From assembly GCA_900539755.1 (NCBI GenBank), contig UQDC01000011.1, positions 1-64,000 of the forward strand: 64,000 nucleotides of DNA, written 5' to 3'. This DNA is from an uncultured Alistipes sp. Its GTDB lineage: Bacteria; Bacteroidota; Bacteroidia; Bacteroidales; Rikenellaceae. A program made the position numbers and the translations under genes. Shown here piece after piece: positions 26,312-34,435 of the stretch; within the stretch, counting starts at the first letter, position 1, and each line of letters opens with the position of its first letter. The notes under the pieces are model-generated. The model saw nothing but the letters and a program-made list of their open reading frames with translations. It made no database searches and was not told the origin of the DNA.

Positions 26312-28720
26312 ATGATCCGATGTTTTATCGACAATCAAGAGATCGACCTGCCGCAAGAGAGCCAAATCGCTATCTCTCTCTCCATCGCCTCGATCACAGA
26401 AATCGAAACCGGTCGAACCGGATACTCCAAAACAATCCGAATCCCATTAACCACCCGAAATGGCCACCTACTCGGCAATTCCGCCGAAATCCACTCGCCT
26501 GAAATGTTTAACCAACAGCATCACACTGCTCGTATCGAAACCAACGGGTGTACCATCATCGAAGGAGTACCGATGATCTCCCGATATGAACAAGATACAG
26601 ATGGCTCCACTTGGTGTCAGATCAATATTATCGGAGCCGGCAAAGAGTGGGTCAAACTGGCAGCTGAACGAATGTTCAACGAAATCGAAATACCATTCGA
26701 AACCATCATCAGTGACGCTACTGTTTACCAAAGTTGGAGTTGGGAACATCCGGTAAGATTTTTCCCTGTGCAACGAGATCGGTTTACTCTGTCTTCTACA
26801 ACCATCCAACAGAGTGTTCGCATGCTGACTTTTCGCGATTATCACCCATTTCTCCACGTCAAAAGTCTGTTGGAACAGATCGTCAAACAGGCGGGCTATA
26901 CCATCGAATCCCAATTTTTTGCAAGCGATTTTTTCAACTCTCTGTACATGAGCGGTGCCTACCCCGAAAAAGACACCGGCCTGCTGCTTGAACGAATGGG
27001 ATTCCTGGCAAAAAGGTTTCATACAACCGAGGCAACTGCCGACCGTTTTGGAAGAGTCTATGCAGATCCTCTCACCACTCTCAATACCATTGGAAACATC
27101 GTCGATAGTGCAGATCCAAATGAAACCCAAGATGGCAAAACCCTTTCTGAGGTCTATAACCACAACAACGCTTTTCGCCAAATCGATGGCCGGATAGCCT
27201 TCTGTCCAATTGAAAAAGTTGCCGTCGGATTCGAATACAACCTCAAATACAAATCAGATTACCAAATCGCCAGTCGAACAGAGCTCAAATGCTTTAATCG
27301 CATCTATCTGGATGACGACAACGAACGTGTCTTCAAAGTACTTAATCAATATGAAGACCGTCGTCCCGAATACCAAGACAATCGAGGGTATCTGCTAATC
27401 ATCTTTGACCATGTTGATGGAAACAACTATCGCTTTACTTACGATCTAATTACAAACCCTGAGGCAGACCTAAGCAATCTGCAACCTTCCGATTACAAAA
27501 CCGTCACTCTCAAAACATTCAACAGCCGATCAACCGACATCGCGACTCAACTCAACGCAAATATCACAAATCCTCAACTCTGGATACTCTCGAACGACGA
27601 AACATATACAATCTATGACAAAGACTGGGCGCTCTACGACGGTTATGTAAGCGAAACAGGACAAATCGACATCTCGGTAAAACTACAAAGTGCAGCCAGC
27701 GAAGTTCTCCCCTCACAACCTCACTACTTCGATCTGATCTATTTCGGAGGGGCAGATCCCGGCATGAAGCTAACTCTGTCCAATGAGATTTCTGTACGTC
27801 CGCTATTCAACCCACACCCCTGTGAAGGTACAACTATCTCATTCGCCGACGTCGGAGCCCATCAAATTCGACAAATCGAATTCATTAACGCAATCAAACA
27901 ACTATTCAATCTCTACTTTTACACCGACACTCTCTCAAAAACGATCTTTATCGAGCCTCGAGAACAGTTCTACACACAACAGCTCGTGGATTGGAGCGAA
28001 AAAACAGATCTACAAAAGCCCATTCATATAGAAGAACTGGGCGCAGACCTCTCTCAAGAATTTGTTCTTCGCTATCAGTCCGGAGATGGCAGTGTGGCTC
28101 GCTGGGACTCCGCCAATAAAGAGATACTGGGACTCTGGAGCGCACAAATTCTCAATCAATTTGCAGCAGAGGGAGCAGAAACCTATTATAATCCCTTATT
28201 TACCGCTTCGCTAAACCAAACGGGAAGTTATCCCGATGCTCCCAGTGCCTCGCTCGTCCAAGCTGGAGACCGTGATAAATTGGGAGATGCTACCGACACT
28301 GAAAGCCTAAATTTCCCTGCCAAAATCGTTCGATTCAACGGTATTCAAACACTCCCCTCAGGTGAATCATGGGGTTGGCCTCTCTATACCGCACAATTCC
28401 CATTGATCGCATTCCACCATGCCGGCACCAATCCATTCACACTTTGCTTCGAAGACAGGGATGGACTACAAGGCCTACACTGCTACTACGACCAAAATAT
28501 CGAACTGTACAACAATGGACGTCGGATCACCCTCTATCTCGACCTAACTCCCGAAGAGATCGAACCGTTTATGCTTCCAAACGATCTATGCCAAGATTTC
28601 CGTGCTCTTTTTAAACTCAAAATCAACGGTGAAGAGATCTATTGCCGCCTGGAAGAGATCGTCGATTACCAGCCTCAACGAACCGGCTCAACAAAATGCA
28701 TCTTCATTACACTCGTCTAA
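26312..28720 (+). CDS. Large hub/baseplate-like protein of the virion-like block
   Basis: 802 residues, cytoplasmic. The N-terminus (FIDNQEIDLPQESQIAISLS, then a 'TEIETGRTGYSKTIRIPLTTRNGHLLGN' type pattern) is a style I associate with Bacteroidetes phage tail-hub proteins: a beta-strand pair, then 'YSK-I-x-I-P-x-T-x-x-N'. A central helix-loop region precedes long beta stretches, and residues ~525-560 (IEFINAIKQLFNLYFYTDTLSKTIFIEP) resemble the hub-domain seam of tail proteins. It ends with beta strands (GSTKCIFITLV). Probably the central tail or baseplate component; identification is by pattern only. Confidence 0.5.
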   Translation: MIRCFIDNQEIDLPQESQIAISLSIASITEIETGRTGYSKTIRIPLTTRNGHLLGNSAEIHSPEMFNQQHHTARIETNGCTIIEGVPMISRYEQDTDGSTWCQINIIGAGKEWVKLAAERMFNEIEIPFETIISDATVYQSWSWEHPVRFFPVQRDRFTLSSTTIQQSVRMLTFRDYHPFLHVKSLLEQIVKQAGYTIESQFFASDFFNSLYMSGAYPEKDTGLLLERMGFLAKRFHTTEATADRFGRVYADPLTTLNTIGNIVDSADPNETQDGKTLSEVYNHNNAFRQIDGRIAFCPIEKVAVGFEYNLKYKSDYQIASRTELKCFNRIYLDDDNERVFKVLNQYEDRRPEYQDNRGYLLIIFDHVDGNNYRFTYDLITNPEADLSNLQPSDYKTVTLKTFNSRSTDIATQLNANITNPQLWILSNDETYTIYDKDWALYDGYVSETGQIDISVKLQSAASEVLPSQPHYFDLIYFGGADPGMKLTLSNEISVRPLFNPHPCEGTTISFADVGAHQIRQIEFINAIKQLFNLYFYTDTLSKTIFIEPREQFYTQQLVDWSEKTDLQKPIHIEELGADLSQEFVLRYQSGDGSVARWDSANKEILGLWSAQILNQFAAEGAETYYNPLFTASLNQTGSYPDAPSASLVQAGDRDKLGDATDTESLNFPAKIVRFNGIQTLPSGESWGWPLYTAQFPLIAFHHAGTNPFTLCFEDRDGLQGLHCYYDQNIELYNNGRRITLYLDLTPEEIEPFMLPNDLCQDFRALFKLKINGEEIYCRLEEIVDYQPQRTGSTKCIFITLV

Positions 28721-28730
28721 CGTCAAAACC

Positions 28731-29336
28731 ATGGCTGAAACACTATTTCATATCCTGTTGCCTGCAGAGTGGCAAAAAAATCCAATTACACCAAATATTG
28801 CCCCCCTCGGAATCACCCCCAACACTTTAAATTCAAGTGATGAGAATCATAGTTTTTCACCGGCTTCGTCAGTGGCTACTGCGCCTGCAAGCTCCCAACC
28901 TGAAAGCACATTACAAGATCCACCCATAGGACCTCAAGCCATTACCAATCTAACAACAGTAGAATCTAACACCATAGAACCAATGAGTCATAATAACTCA
29001 ACGCCCGTCTCTATGGCTATAGGAATCGAGCCAAACGACATCTCGACTTGGAGTGTATTGCAAAAACGGATGTCGCTCGACTGTCAATTCATGCAACCAG
29101 CAGAGATACCCGCTGCATTCATTGGCAATAATTCCCGACAGCCATCTACACTGAACACTCAAAAACAATCTTTTAACAGTGATTCTCCCGACTCACGACC
29201 TAACACCATCACACAATCTGAGATAGAACAAATAGTAGATCAAAAAATCTCCTCGCTTAAAGTCTATGTTTTAGAATCAGACATTACCGAAGCCCAAAAA
29301 GCCGTGAAAAGTGTTGTCGAATTAGCCTCTTTCTAA
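28731..29336 (+). CDS. Virion-block protein with ESDIT-type C-terminus
   Basis: 201 residues from ATG 28731 (MAETLFHILLPAEWQKNP). An open frame from 28602 overlaps the previous gene and is not needed. The middle (~25-150) is Ser/Thr/Asn/Pro-rich and probably disordered. The end (ISSLKVYVLESDITEAQKAV, then a short tail ending ASF) matches a C-terminal motif I recall from many Bacteroidetes phage tail or minor structural proteins. That motif is the best evidence for its class. Confidence 0.5.
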   Translation: MAETLFHILLPAEWQKNPITPNIAPLGITPNTLNSSDENHSFSPASSVATAPASSQPESTLQDPPIGPQAITNLTTVESNTIEPMSHNNSTPVSMAIGIEPNDISTWSVLQKRMSLDCQFMQPAEIPAAFIGNNSRQPSTLNTQKQSFNSDSPDSRPNTITQSEIEQIVDQKISSLKVYVLESDITEAQKAVKSVVELASF

Positions 29337-29402
29337 CACACCCTCTATGCTTCCTTCTTATATCCTATCTATCATCCTTATCCTTTAAAACTCCTCCCTA
29401 AT

Positions 29403-29672
29403 ATGACGATCTATGAAAAAAAACTCTCCTCTCAACTGTTGCAACGATACCCCAAAATAACACCCGAAGAGATGATCGCCAAATTGATCGAAATCGGCGT
29501 TGTCGATGCAACCCGCTGCAAAGTGCTCTCAGTTCGCGAATATGTCAACTCTCTTCTGCAACAAGGCTACAAAAAAATCGATGCCATGTGGAAAGCTACC
29601 GAAATCTTCTCCTGCTCCTACGAATATATCCGTAAATGCATGTACTACTACAAAGATGTCAATCTATGCTAA
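29403..29672 (+). CDS. Small helical protein of unknown function in the virion-like block
   Basis: 89 residues. Predicted mainly alpha-helical, with a layout that could be a helix-turn-helix pair (PEEMIAKLIEIGVVDATRCKVLSVREYVNSLL, then MWKATEIFSCSYEYIRKCMYYY). It sits just before the maturation protease, 20 bp upstream. It might be a regulator or a small head protein. I do not recognise a family. Confidence 0.5.
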   Translation: MTIYEKKLSSQLLQRYPKITPEEMIAKLIEIGVVDATRCKVLSVREYVNSLLQQGYKKIDAMWKATEIFSCSYEYIRKCMYYYKDVNLC

Positions 29673-29691
29673 CCATTCAACCCTCCTGCCC

Positions 29692-30720
29692 ATGAAAGGA
29701 AACATCACAATTACTAACCTCGCAAACCAAACTGCCGAAATAGCAATCGAAGGCATAATCGGCCTGTATAATCCGGACTCACCTGACATAGCAAAAAAGA
29801 GTTGTTCAACCTATTCCGAATTCAAACAACAGCTCGACAAAATTCAAACACAAAACATTACCTCACTCACTGTACACATTCGTTCAACAGGCGGAGACGT
29901 AAACGATGCGCTGCTGATTCACGATGCACTACGATCACTCAATTGTCCAATTACAACCCGTTGCTACGGTTATACCGCATCAGCCGCTACCATCATCGCA
30001 CAAGCTGCCTCACCAGGGAAACGCGAAATGTCTGCCAACGGGCTCTATCTCATTCACCGGGCCAGCTGTAATTCGGAAGGCAATGCCACAACTTTAGATG
30101 AGACAGCGCAGATGCTTCAGAAAACCGATGATCGCATTGCCAATATCTATGCAAAACGATCCGGTCTTCCCATCTCTCATTTCATCGAATTGATGGAATA
30201 CAACCAAGGGAATGGGCGCTGGTTATCCCCCGAAGAGACCCTGAAAGCCGGACTAATCGACCGAATCTTTACAGCACAACCGATTACCAATCATGCTTCG
30301 TTTCGCACTCTATGCGAAACACTGGCAGAATTACCGCTCAACTTCAACTCAAATCCAACTAACATGACGCTTAAACAACATTGGCATGCCATGCTCGATC
30401 TGCTCGGCTTGGCAACTTCCGAAACATCCGACGCCGTGACACCGGCCCCAACTTCCAATGAAACGCCGATCAATACAGTCCCACAGGCAGTCGGATCTGA
30501 ACCCGCCCAAACATCATTACATCACACCCCCATTACCGTACAAAACTATCAACAGGAGATAGCTTCACTCAAAGCGCAAATCGCCTCACTGGAAGCTGAG
30601 AATGCGCGTCTTCAGGCCTATCCAACCCGCACTTTGCCCCGCGAAGATCCCTCTCCGGTCGAAAAGAAAATTTCAGCCAACGCTCACTCCTACAACGAAG
30701 ACATCCGAAACTTCAAATAA
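29692..30720 (+). CDS. ClpP-like head maturation protease with C-terminal scaffold-like coiled coil
   Basis: 342 residues from ATG 29692. The frame is open further upstream but overlaps the previous gene. Residues 1-~200 form a ClpP/S14 serine peptidase: strand VHIRSTGGDVNDALLIHDAL, nucleophile S97 in GYTASAATIIA, His122 in LYLIHRA, and a likely acid at D146/D147 in the following helix. The C-terminal ~140 residues are Thr/Pro-rich, then a coiled coil (QQEIASLKAQIASLEAENAR). A protease fused to a scaffolding tail directly upstream of the capsid gene is the standard phage head arrangement. Confidence 0.82.
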   Translation: MKGNITITNLANQTAEIAIEGIIGLYNPDSPDIAKKSCSTYSEFKQQLDKIQTQNITSLTVHIRSTGGDVNDALLIHDALRSLNCPITTRCYGYTASAATIIAQAASPGKREMSANGLYLIHRASCNSEGNATTLDETAQMLQKTDDRIANIYAKRSGLPISHFIELMEYNQGNGRWLSPEETLKAGLIDRIFTAQPITNHASFRTLCETLAELPLNFNSNPTNMTLKQHWHAMLDLLGLATSETSDAVTPAPTSNETPINTVPQAVGSEPAQTSLHHTPITVQNYQQEIASLKAQIASLEAENARLQAYPTRTLPREDPSPVEKKISANAHSYNEDIRNFK

Positions 30721-30772
30721 AATAACTCCAATTATTCAAACCCTTTTTTACTAACTAACCAATCATTTTATC

Positions 30773-31768
30773 ATGGCAAAAATCGAAAATCCCAAAACCT
30801 ACACCGGTCGTGATCTCGAGACAATCTTTTTTCGTCCTATGTTGACCGGCCCCGATGCTGCTGCTCTCGGAATCAAAATCATGTACAATATGCCGGTGCC
30901 AACGACCTTGCAATTCTGGAAAAGAGCCGGTGACATTCTGCAGAAATATACCACCAGCGGCTGGAATGGAGGAAGCGCTGCGTCCAAATACCAAAAAACG
31001 ATCCAGCTCTCCAAAGTAAAAGCTGAAGTAGGCTACTCAGCTGATGACTATTTCAACATGGTGTACGAACTGATCACCAATCGTTCGGACGTCAATCTGG
31101 ACGATCTGTCCGGAACTGAACTCGAAGCCGCTGAAACAGCCCTGTTCAAAGAGGCTATCGCAGAGAGTATCCGCGCAACGATGTGGCTCGGTGACACAGA
31201 TCGTGAAGACAAACTCAATACCTTTGACGGCTTCTTAAAACGCCTGACGGACGATATTGGTGAAACCGAAAACGATGTCAAAAACGTCTCAATCGGTGCT
31301 TCATTTACCACTGACGCAGCTGATGCAGCCGAAGCTCTACTCAAACAAATTTGGGACAATGCCTCAGATCTGCTCAAAGCCTTCAAACCTCAAGGTAATT
31401 TGGTTTATCTGGTATCTTCGGACATCTACGCCAAATATGAAGAAGAGCTCGACAACGTCATTTTGGAGTCAGCCTATTTAGCCAAACAAAACGGAAGAGA
31501 GGGACTGTCTTTCCGGGGAATTCCGGTAATCGATGTACAAATCTCATCTTACCTGAAAGAGTTGACCGACCTGCCGCAATCTTTCGCCATCCTGACCGAT
31601 CGTCGAAACCTCGCTCTCGCCGTCAACACCGCCGACTTCCCGGGAACCGAAGTGCGCATGTGGTACAATCCGGATCAGATGGAAAATCGTCAACGTGCCG
31701 TATTTATGGCTGGCTGCGACTACCTGTTGCCCGAACTCATCTCAATGGCCTCAACCACCGTTGCCTAA
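30773..31768 (+). CDS. Major capsid-like protein
   Basis: 331 residues, no signal peptide. Placed directly after the protease-scaffold gene. Sequence has an extended N-terminal arm (PKTYTGRDLETIFFRPMLTG), a long acidic helix (DLSGTELEAAETALFKEAIAESIRATM), central beta/alpha segments, and a C-terminal strand region FPGTEVRMWYNPDQMENRQRAVFMAGCDYLLPEL. These fit an HK97-fold capsid in layout and size, but there is no single diagnostic motif, so the assignment rests largely on position. A fold prediction would settle it. Confidence 0.65.
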   Translation: MAKIENPKTYTGRDLETIFFRPMLTGPDAAALGIKIMYNMPVPTTLQFWKRAGDILQKYTTSGWNGGSAASKYQKTIQLSKVKAEVGYSADDYFNMVYELITNRSDVNLDDLSGTELEAAETALFKEAIAESIRATMWLGDTDREDKLNTFDGFLKRLTDDIGETENDVKNVSIGASFTTDAADAAEALLKQIWDNASDLLKAFKPQGNLVYLVSSDIYAKYEEELDNVILESAYLAKQNGREGLSFRGIPVIDVQISSYLKELTDLPQSFAILTDRRNLALAVNTADFPGTEVRMWYNPDQMENRQRAVFMAGCDYLLPELISMASTTVA

Positions 31769-31786
31769 TTTTAAACGCTATCACTT

Positions 31787-32311
31787 ATGGCATTAATCGG
31801 TTATCAAAGAAAAGCGGAGCGCAAAAATGGCGGAATCCGCACACTCGGACTCATTGCCGCAAGCGATGTGACCAGTGTCAGTTACAGCGAGGAAGATCGA
31901 GCCCTGTTCGAGCTAACACTTGCTGCAGAAAAAAAATTCACCAAATACGAATTTCGCGAAGACGAAGCCGAATACAGTGAAAACATATCGCTCGTACACC
32001 ATTCGCCCGTTGTTACTCACGAACTGAGATTTGTACTGGATAAAATGGGAAGCGACTCCATCGCCGCCCTGGACTCCATCCTCAGTCTCTCCGAAGAGGG
32101 TTTAATCGCTGTCGTACGCACCATGAACGATGATATTTTTCTGGTAGGATACTCTCCCCGATTCGAAAAAGAACGCCCCTTACGAGTCGAGTCAGTCACC
32201 TCAACGACAGGCAAACAACTGCGTGAAGAGACTACAACTACTGTCGTTCTGCAAAGTATCGACACGGATTTAGCCCTTCCATTTATCGACGATTTCGATA
32301 CACTATTCTAA
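31787..32311 (+). CDS. Tail-tube-like or capsid-associated protein
   Basis: 174 residues. Opens MALIGYQRKAERKNGGIRTLGLIAASDVTSVSY; beta-strand rich with conserved-looking acidic turns; ends ETTTTVVLQSIDTDLALPFIDDFDTLF. Size, beta content and its place between capsid and portal suggest a tail-tube or head-decoration protein. No family motif recognised. A strong hairpin (32321-32363) follows it. Confidence 0.4.
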   Translation: MALIGYQRKAERKNGGIRTLGLIAASDVTSVSYSEEDRALFELTLAAEKKFTKYEFREDEAEYSENISLVHHSPVVTHELRFVLDKMGSDSIAALDSILSLSEEGLIAVVRTMNDDIFLVGYSPRFEKERPLRVESVTSTTGKQLREETTTTVVLQSIDTDLALPFIDDFDTLF

Positions 32312-32320
32312 CCTTTCACC

Positions 32321-32363
32321 ATCCGGGTACGGAATGTCGCCATGCGCCGACCCGTACCCGGAT
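32321..32363 (+). terminator. Strong hairpin between the 174-residue gene and the portal gene
   Basis: ATCCGGGTACGG (32321-32332) pairs perfectly with CCGTACCCGGAT (32352-32363). The 19-base loop holds an inner GTCG/CGAC pair. It is followed by TATTGTT and not a T run, so it is likelier an attenuator, RNA-stability element or processing site than a full stop. It could set a high capsid to low portal ratio. Confidence 0.6.
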
Positions 32364-32376
32364 TATTGTTCCCCAT

Positions 32377-33612
32377 ATGAAACAAAAAACAACTACTCAA
32401 AATAGAGCCCGAAAACTCTTTCTGCCACACAACAGGATTGATCCTTTCGTCACACAAGGGAGTTCGTTGGCTGGGTCATCGCAATATTGGCGTTGGGGAG
32501 ATGACAACCTTTTTCCAGAAGCTCTCGCATTAATGGCCCGACGATCGACCACACATCGACGAATCATTAACGATAAAGCCGACTACATTTCCGGGAAAGG
32601 TTTCATCTACGACAACGAGATACCCCGTTTAGCCTATTTCATTGAATCAGCGAACGGTCAAGGAGAAACGCTCAGGCAAATTTTCAATAAACTGGCCTTC
32701 GACAAATCCCTTTTCGGCAATGCGTTCCTCGAAATCGTCACTACACCGAACCACGATTTCCTGTCCCTGTACCATCAAGATGCGTCCAAATGTCGCCTGG
32801 CCAAAGATGGCAAACATGTCTTACTGCACCATGATTGGCACCAGTTTTCTACTGCGAACGCCAAACAGCTACCACTCTATCCTCTTTTTGAAAAATTTCC
32901 GGACGGTACCATCCGATCAATCTTCCATTACAAGGATTACGAACCGATGTTCGAACATTACGGTCTGCCTCCCTATATTGCAGGATTGAACGTATCGGCA
33001 ATCGCCTACAAAACAGACAAATGGAACATCAGTCGTCTTGACAACTCATTCCAGTTATCGGGAATCATGGTATTAGATGGCAACGTAGATAATGAACAGG
33101 ATGCTTATGAGATTATCCGCACTGCAGAGAAACGTTTTGCCGGTGAACCAGGACAGGTAATGTTCATGGTCAAAAATGCCGAAGAGGCCGACAACTCGAA
33201 ATTCGTTCCGATCACCTCCACCAACGAGGGTGACTGGAAAAATCTGCACGATCAAGCCGTCACCGACATTGTCGTAGCACACTCCTGGTTCAGGTCCTTA
33301 AGTGGATTGGATTACCTCTCAGGCTTCAGCTCCGAACGTATCTTGCAAGAGTATGAAATTGCGTTAAACACCCTGATTCTCGGAGCTCAACAAGAACTGC
33401 TCGAACCTATTCAAATCATCATCAATCGGATTCTGGATTGCGATGCATCCTCCATGCAGGTTATTAATCGCCCTCCAACCCGTTCAAAACCACTTTACAT
33501 GAAAGTTTGGGAAGCTCGGCGTGCCGATGGATTAGATTATGACATTGAAGATCCGGAGCAAAATCTATTCCTTGCGCAAATCACCAAGTATGCTTTACGT
33601 AACATTGACTGA
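32377..33612 (+). CDS. Phage portal protein
   Basis: 411 residues. Portal-family features: an early WGDDNLFPEALALMARRSTTHRRIINDKADYISG segment, the wing/stem run AFDKSLFGNAFLEIVTTPNHDFLSLYH, then a helical stem LHDQAVTDIVVAHSWFRSLSGLDYLSGFSSERILQEYEIALNTLIL, as in HK97-type and Bacteroidetes portals. It forms the dodecameric DNA entry ring in phage heads. Located after capsid instead of before the protease, so the usual head-gene order is rearranged. No terminase is next to it. Confidence 0.8.
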   Translation: MKQKTTTQNRARKLFLPHNRIDPFVTQGSSLAGSSQYWRWGDDNLFPEALALMARRSTTHRRIINDKADYISGKGFIYDNEIPRLAYFIESANGQGETLRQIFNKLAFDKSLFGNAFLEIVTTPNHDFLSLYHQDASKCRLAKDGKHVLLHHDWHQFSTANAKQLPLYPLFEKFPDGTIRSIFHYKDYEPMFEHYGLPPYIAGLNVSAIAYKTDKWNISRLDNSFQLSGIMVLDGNVDNEQDAYEIIRTAEKRFAGEPGQVMFMVKNAEEADNSKFVPITSTNEGDWKNLHDQAVTDIVVAHSWFRSLSGLDYLSGFSSERILQEYEIALNTLILGAQQELLEPIQIIINRILDCDASSMQVINRPPTRSKPLYMKVWEARRADGLDYDIEDPEQNLFLAQITKYALRNID

Positions 33613-33614
33613 TT

Positions 33615-34085
33615 ATGGAATTGCTGATCACACCGACGGAAGTACTCGAGATAGCCTTCCCCGCTACTGAACAATTTCGTGAAGAGTTAATCCGACCTTC
33701 ACTCATCGAAGCTGCACAACTGCAACATCTCAAGCCCATCTTTGGGAAACTTTACGATCAGTTGGGAGAGAGTCAATACTCCGCCTTTACTGCCGATTAC
33801 CTGAAAGCACCTTTAGCCTACTACATCCGATGCATGGTGATTGACGAAATGTGTGCAGCTGTTGGCACCACAGGCATCCTCCAAGGTAAAACCGATTACG
33901 GTTCTGCCGCATCGATTCGACAACAAGAACGACTGCGGCGCCATGCTCGTCATACCGCCGACCGCTTATTAGATCGGGCTATTGAACAGGTTGAGAGTAA
34001 TCCTGAACTGTTTCCTGAATACGAACCGGATCAAAACCTGCGCAAAACACTACTATTCAAAGGTGGATTTATTTTCCAACTTTAA
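33615..34085 (+). CDS. Head-tail connector-like protein
   Basis: 156 residues, all alpha. The N-terminal half (TPTEVLEIAFPATEQFREELIRPSLIEAAQLQHLKPIFGKLYDQL) is the typical head-completion/connector opening, where helices pack on the portal ring. The C-terminal half is charged (RQQERLRRHARHTADRLLDRAIEQVESNPELFPEYEPDQNL). Two bases separate it from the portal stop, so expression is coupled. Last gene of the block, followed by a terminator. Confidence 0.65.
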   Translation: MELLITPTEVLEIAFPATEQFREELIRPSLIEAAQLQHLKPIFGKLYDQLGESQYSAFTADYLKAPLAYYIRCMVIDEMCAAVGTTGILQGKTDYGSAASIRQQERLRRHARHTADRLLDRAIEQVESNPELFPEYEPDQNLRKTLLFKGGFIFQL

Positions 34086-34122
34086 ATATAAATTATTTTA
34101 ATAAGCATCAGCAATCCGGCCC

Positions 34123-34174
34123 ATATAATAAAAGAGGAGGGATCATTAAGATGACCTCTCCTCTTTTATTATAT
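34123..34174. terminator. Bidirectional terminator closing the virion-like block
   Basis: 17-bp perfect stem (34123-34139 against 34158-34174; core AAAAGAGGAG/CTCCTCTTTT) with A- and T-rich outer ends, so it can stop transcripts from both sides. Confidence 0.85.
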
Positions 34175-34251
34175 AATTTTAAAAATGAAATTTCTTTTCA
34201 AAGGAAGAACGGCAGAATGTGACAACTACCACTATTCCACCGTTTTCCCTT

Positions 34252-34288
34252 CTACTAACCTAAAACTACTAACCTAAATGAACCTAAA
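34252..34288. repeat. Short tandem direct repeat, 14-bp period
   Basis: CTACTAACCTAAA occurs at 34252-34264 and 34266-34278, followed by a partial third copy AACCTAAA at 34281-34288. It lies at the predicted 5' end of the possible small RNA. Confidence 0.7.
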
Positions 34289-34296
34289 CTTCACCG

Positions 34297-34329
34297 CAAA
34301 TGTAAGGACAAAAATTCAAATTATCCAAA
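34297..34329 (-). promoter_or_regulatory. Orphan consensus promoter on the minus strand
   Basis: TTTG (34329-34326), a 21-bp spacer and TACATTTG (34304-34297). It lies downstream of the glycosidase gene on the same strand, so it cannot serve that gene, and no gene lies ahead of it before the virion-like block (on the other strand). Confidence 0.5.
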
Positions 34330-34435
34330 TTTATTAAATATTTTTAATAACTTAAATTATCCTTACAGATCAGGATTCAGCGTCGAATCAATACTAAACA
34401 CCTGAAAAGCAGTCAAGTTTAATAGGCAGCAGTCT

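Larger units (their letters stand above)
23675..34085 (+). mobile_element. Phage-virion-like gene block lacking packaging, integration and lysis genes
   Basis: Eleven co-directional genes with short gaps (mostly 3-90 bp). In order: tail-chaperone-like, tail-completion-like, unknown structural, 802-residue hub-like, tail-tip-like with the ESDIT end, a small gene, ClpP-like protease with coiled coil, capsid-like, tail-tube-like, portal, head-tail connector. Protease, portal and connector are recognisable; the others are inferred from order and sequence style. No terminase, tape measure, integrase, transposase, repressor or endolysin, and no att-site repeats or tRNA next to it. All frames are open. 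It is bounded by rnhB and a 17-bp-stem terminator. It could be a prophage remnant or a domesticated particle. Confidence 0.7.
34123..34290 (-). ncRNA. Possible small RNA of ~170 nt
   Basis: A consensus promoter (34297-34329, minus strand) points into a stretch with no gene and ends at the bidirectional terminator. The predicted transcript is ~170 nt, with a repeated TTTAGGTTAGTAG element near its 5' end. No open frame of note. Neither transcription nor fold is shown here. Confidence 0.35.
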
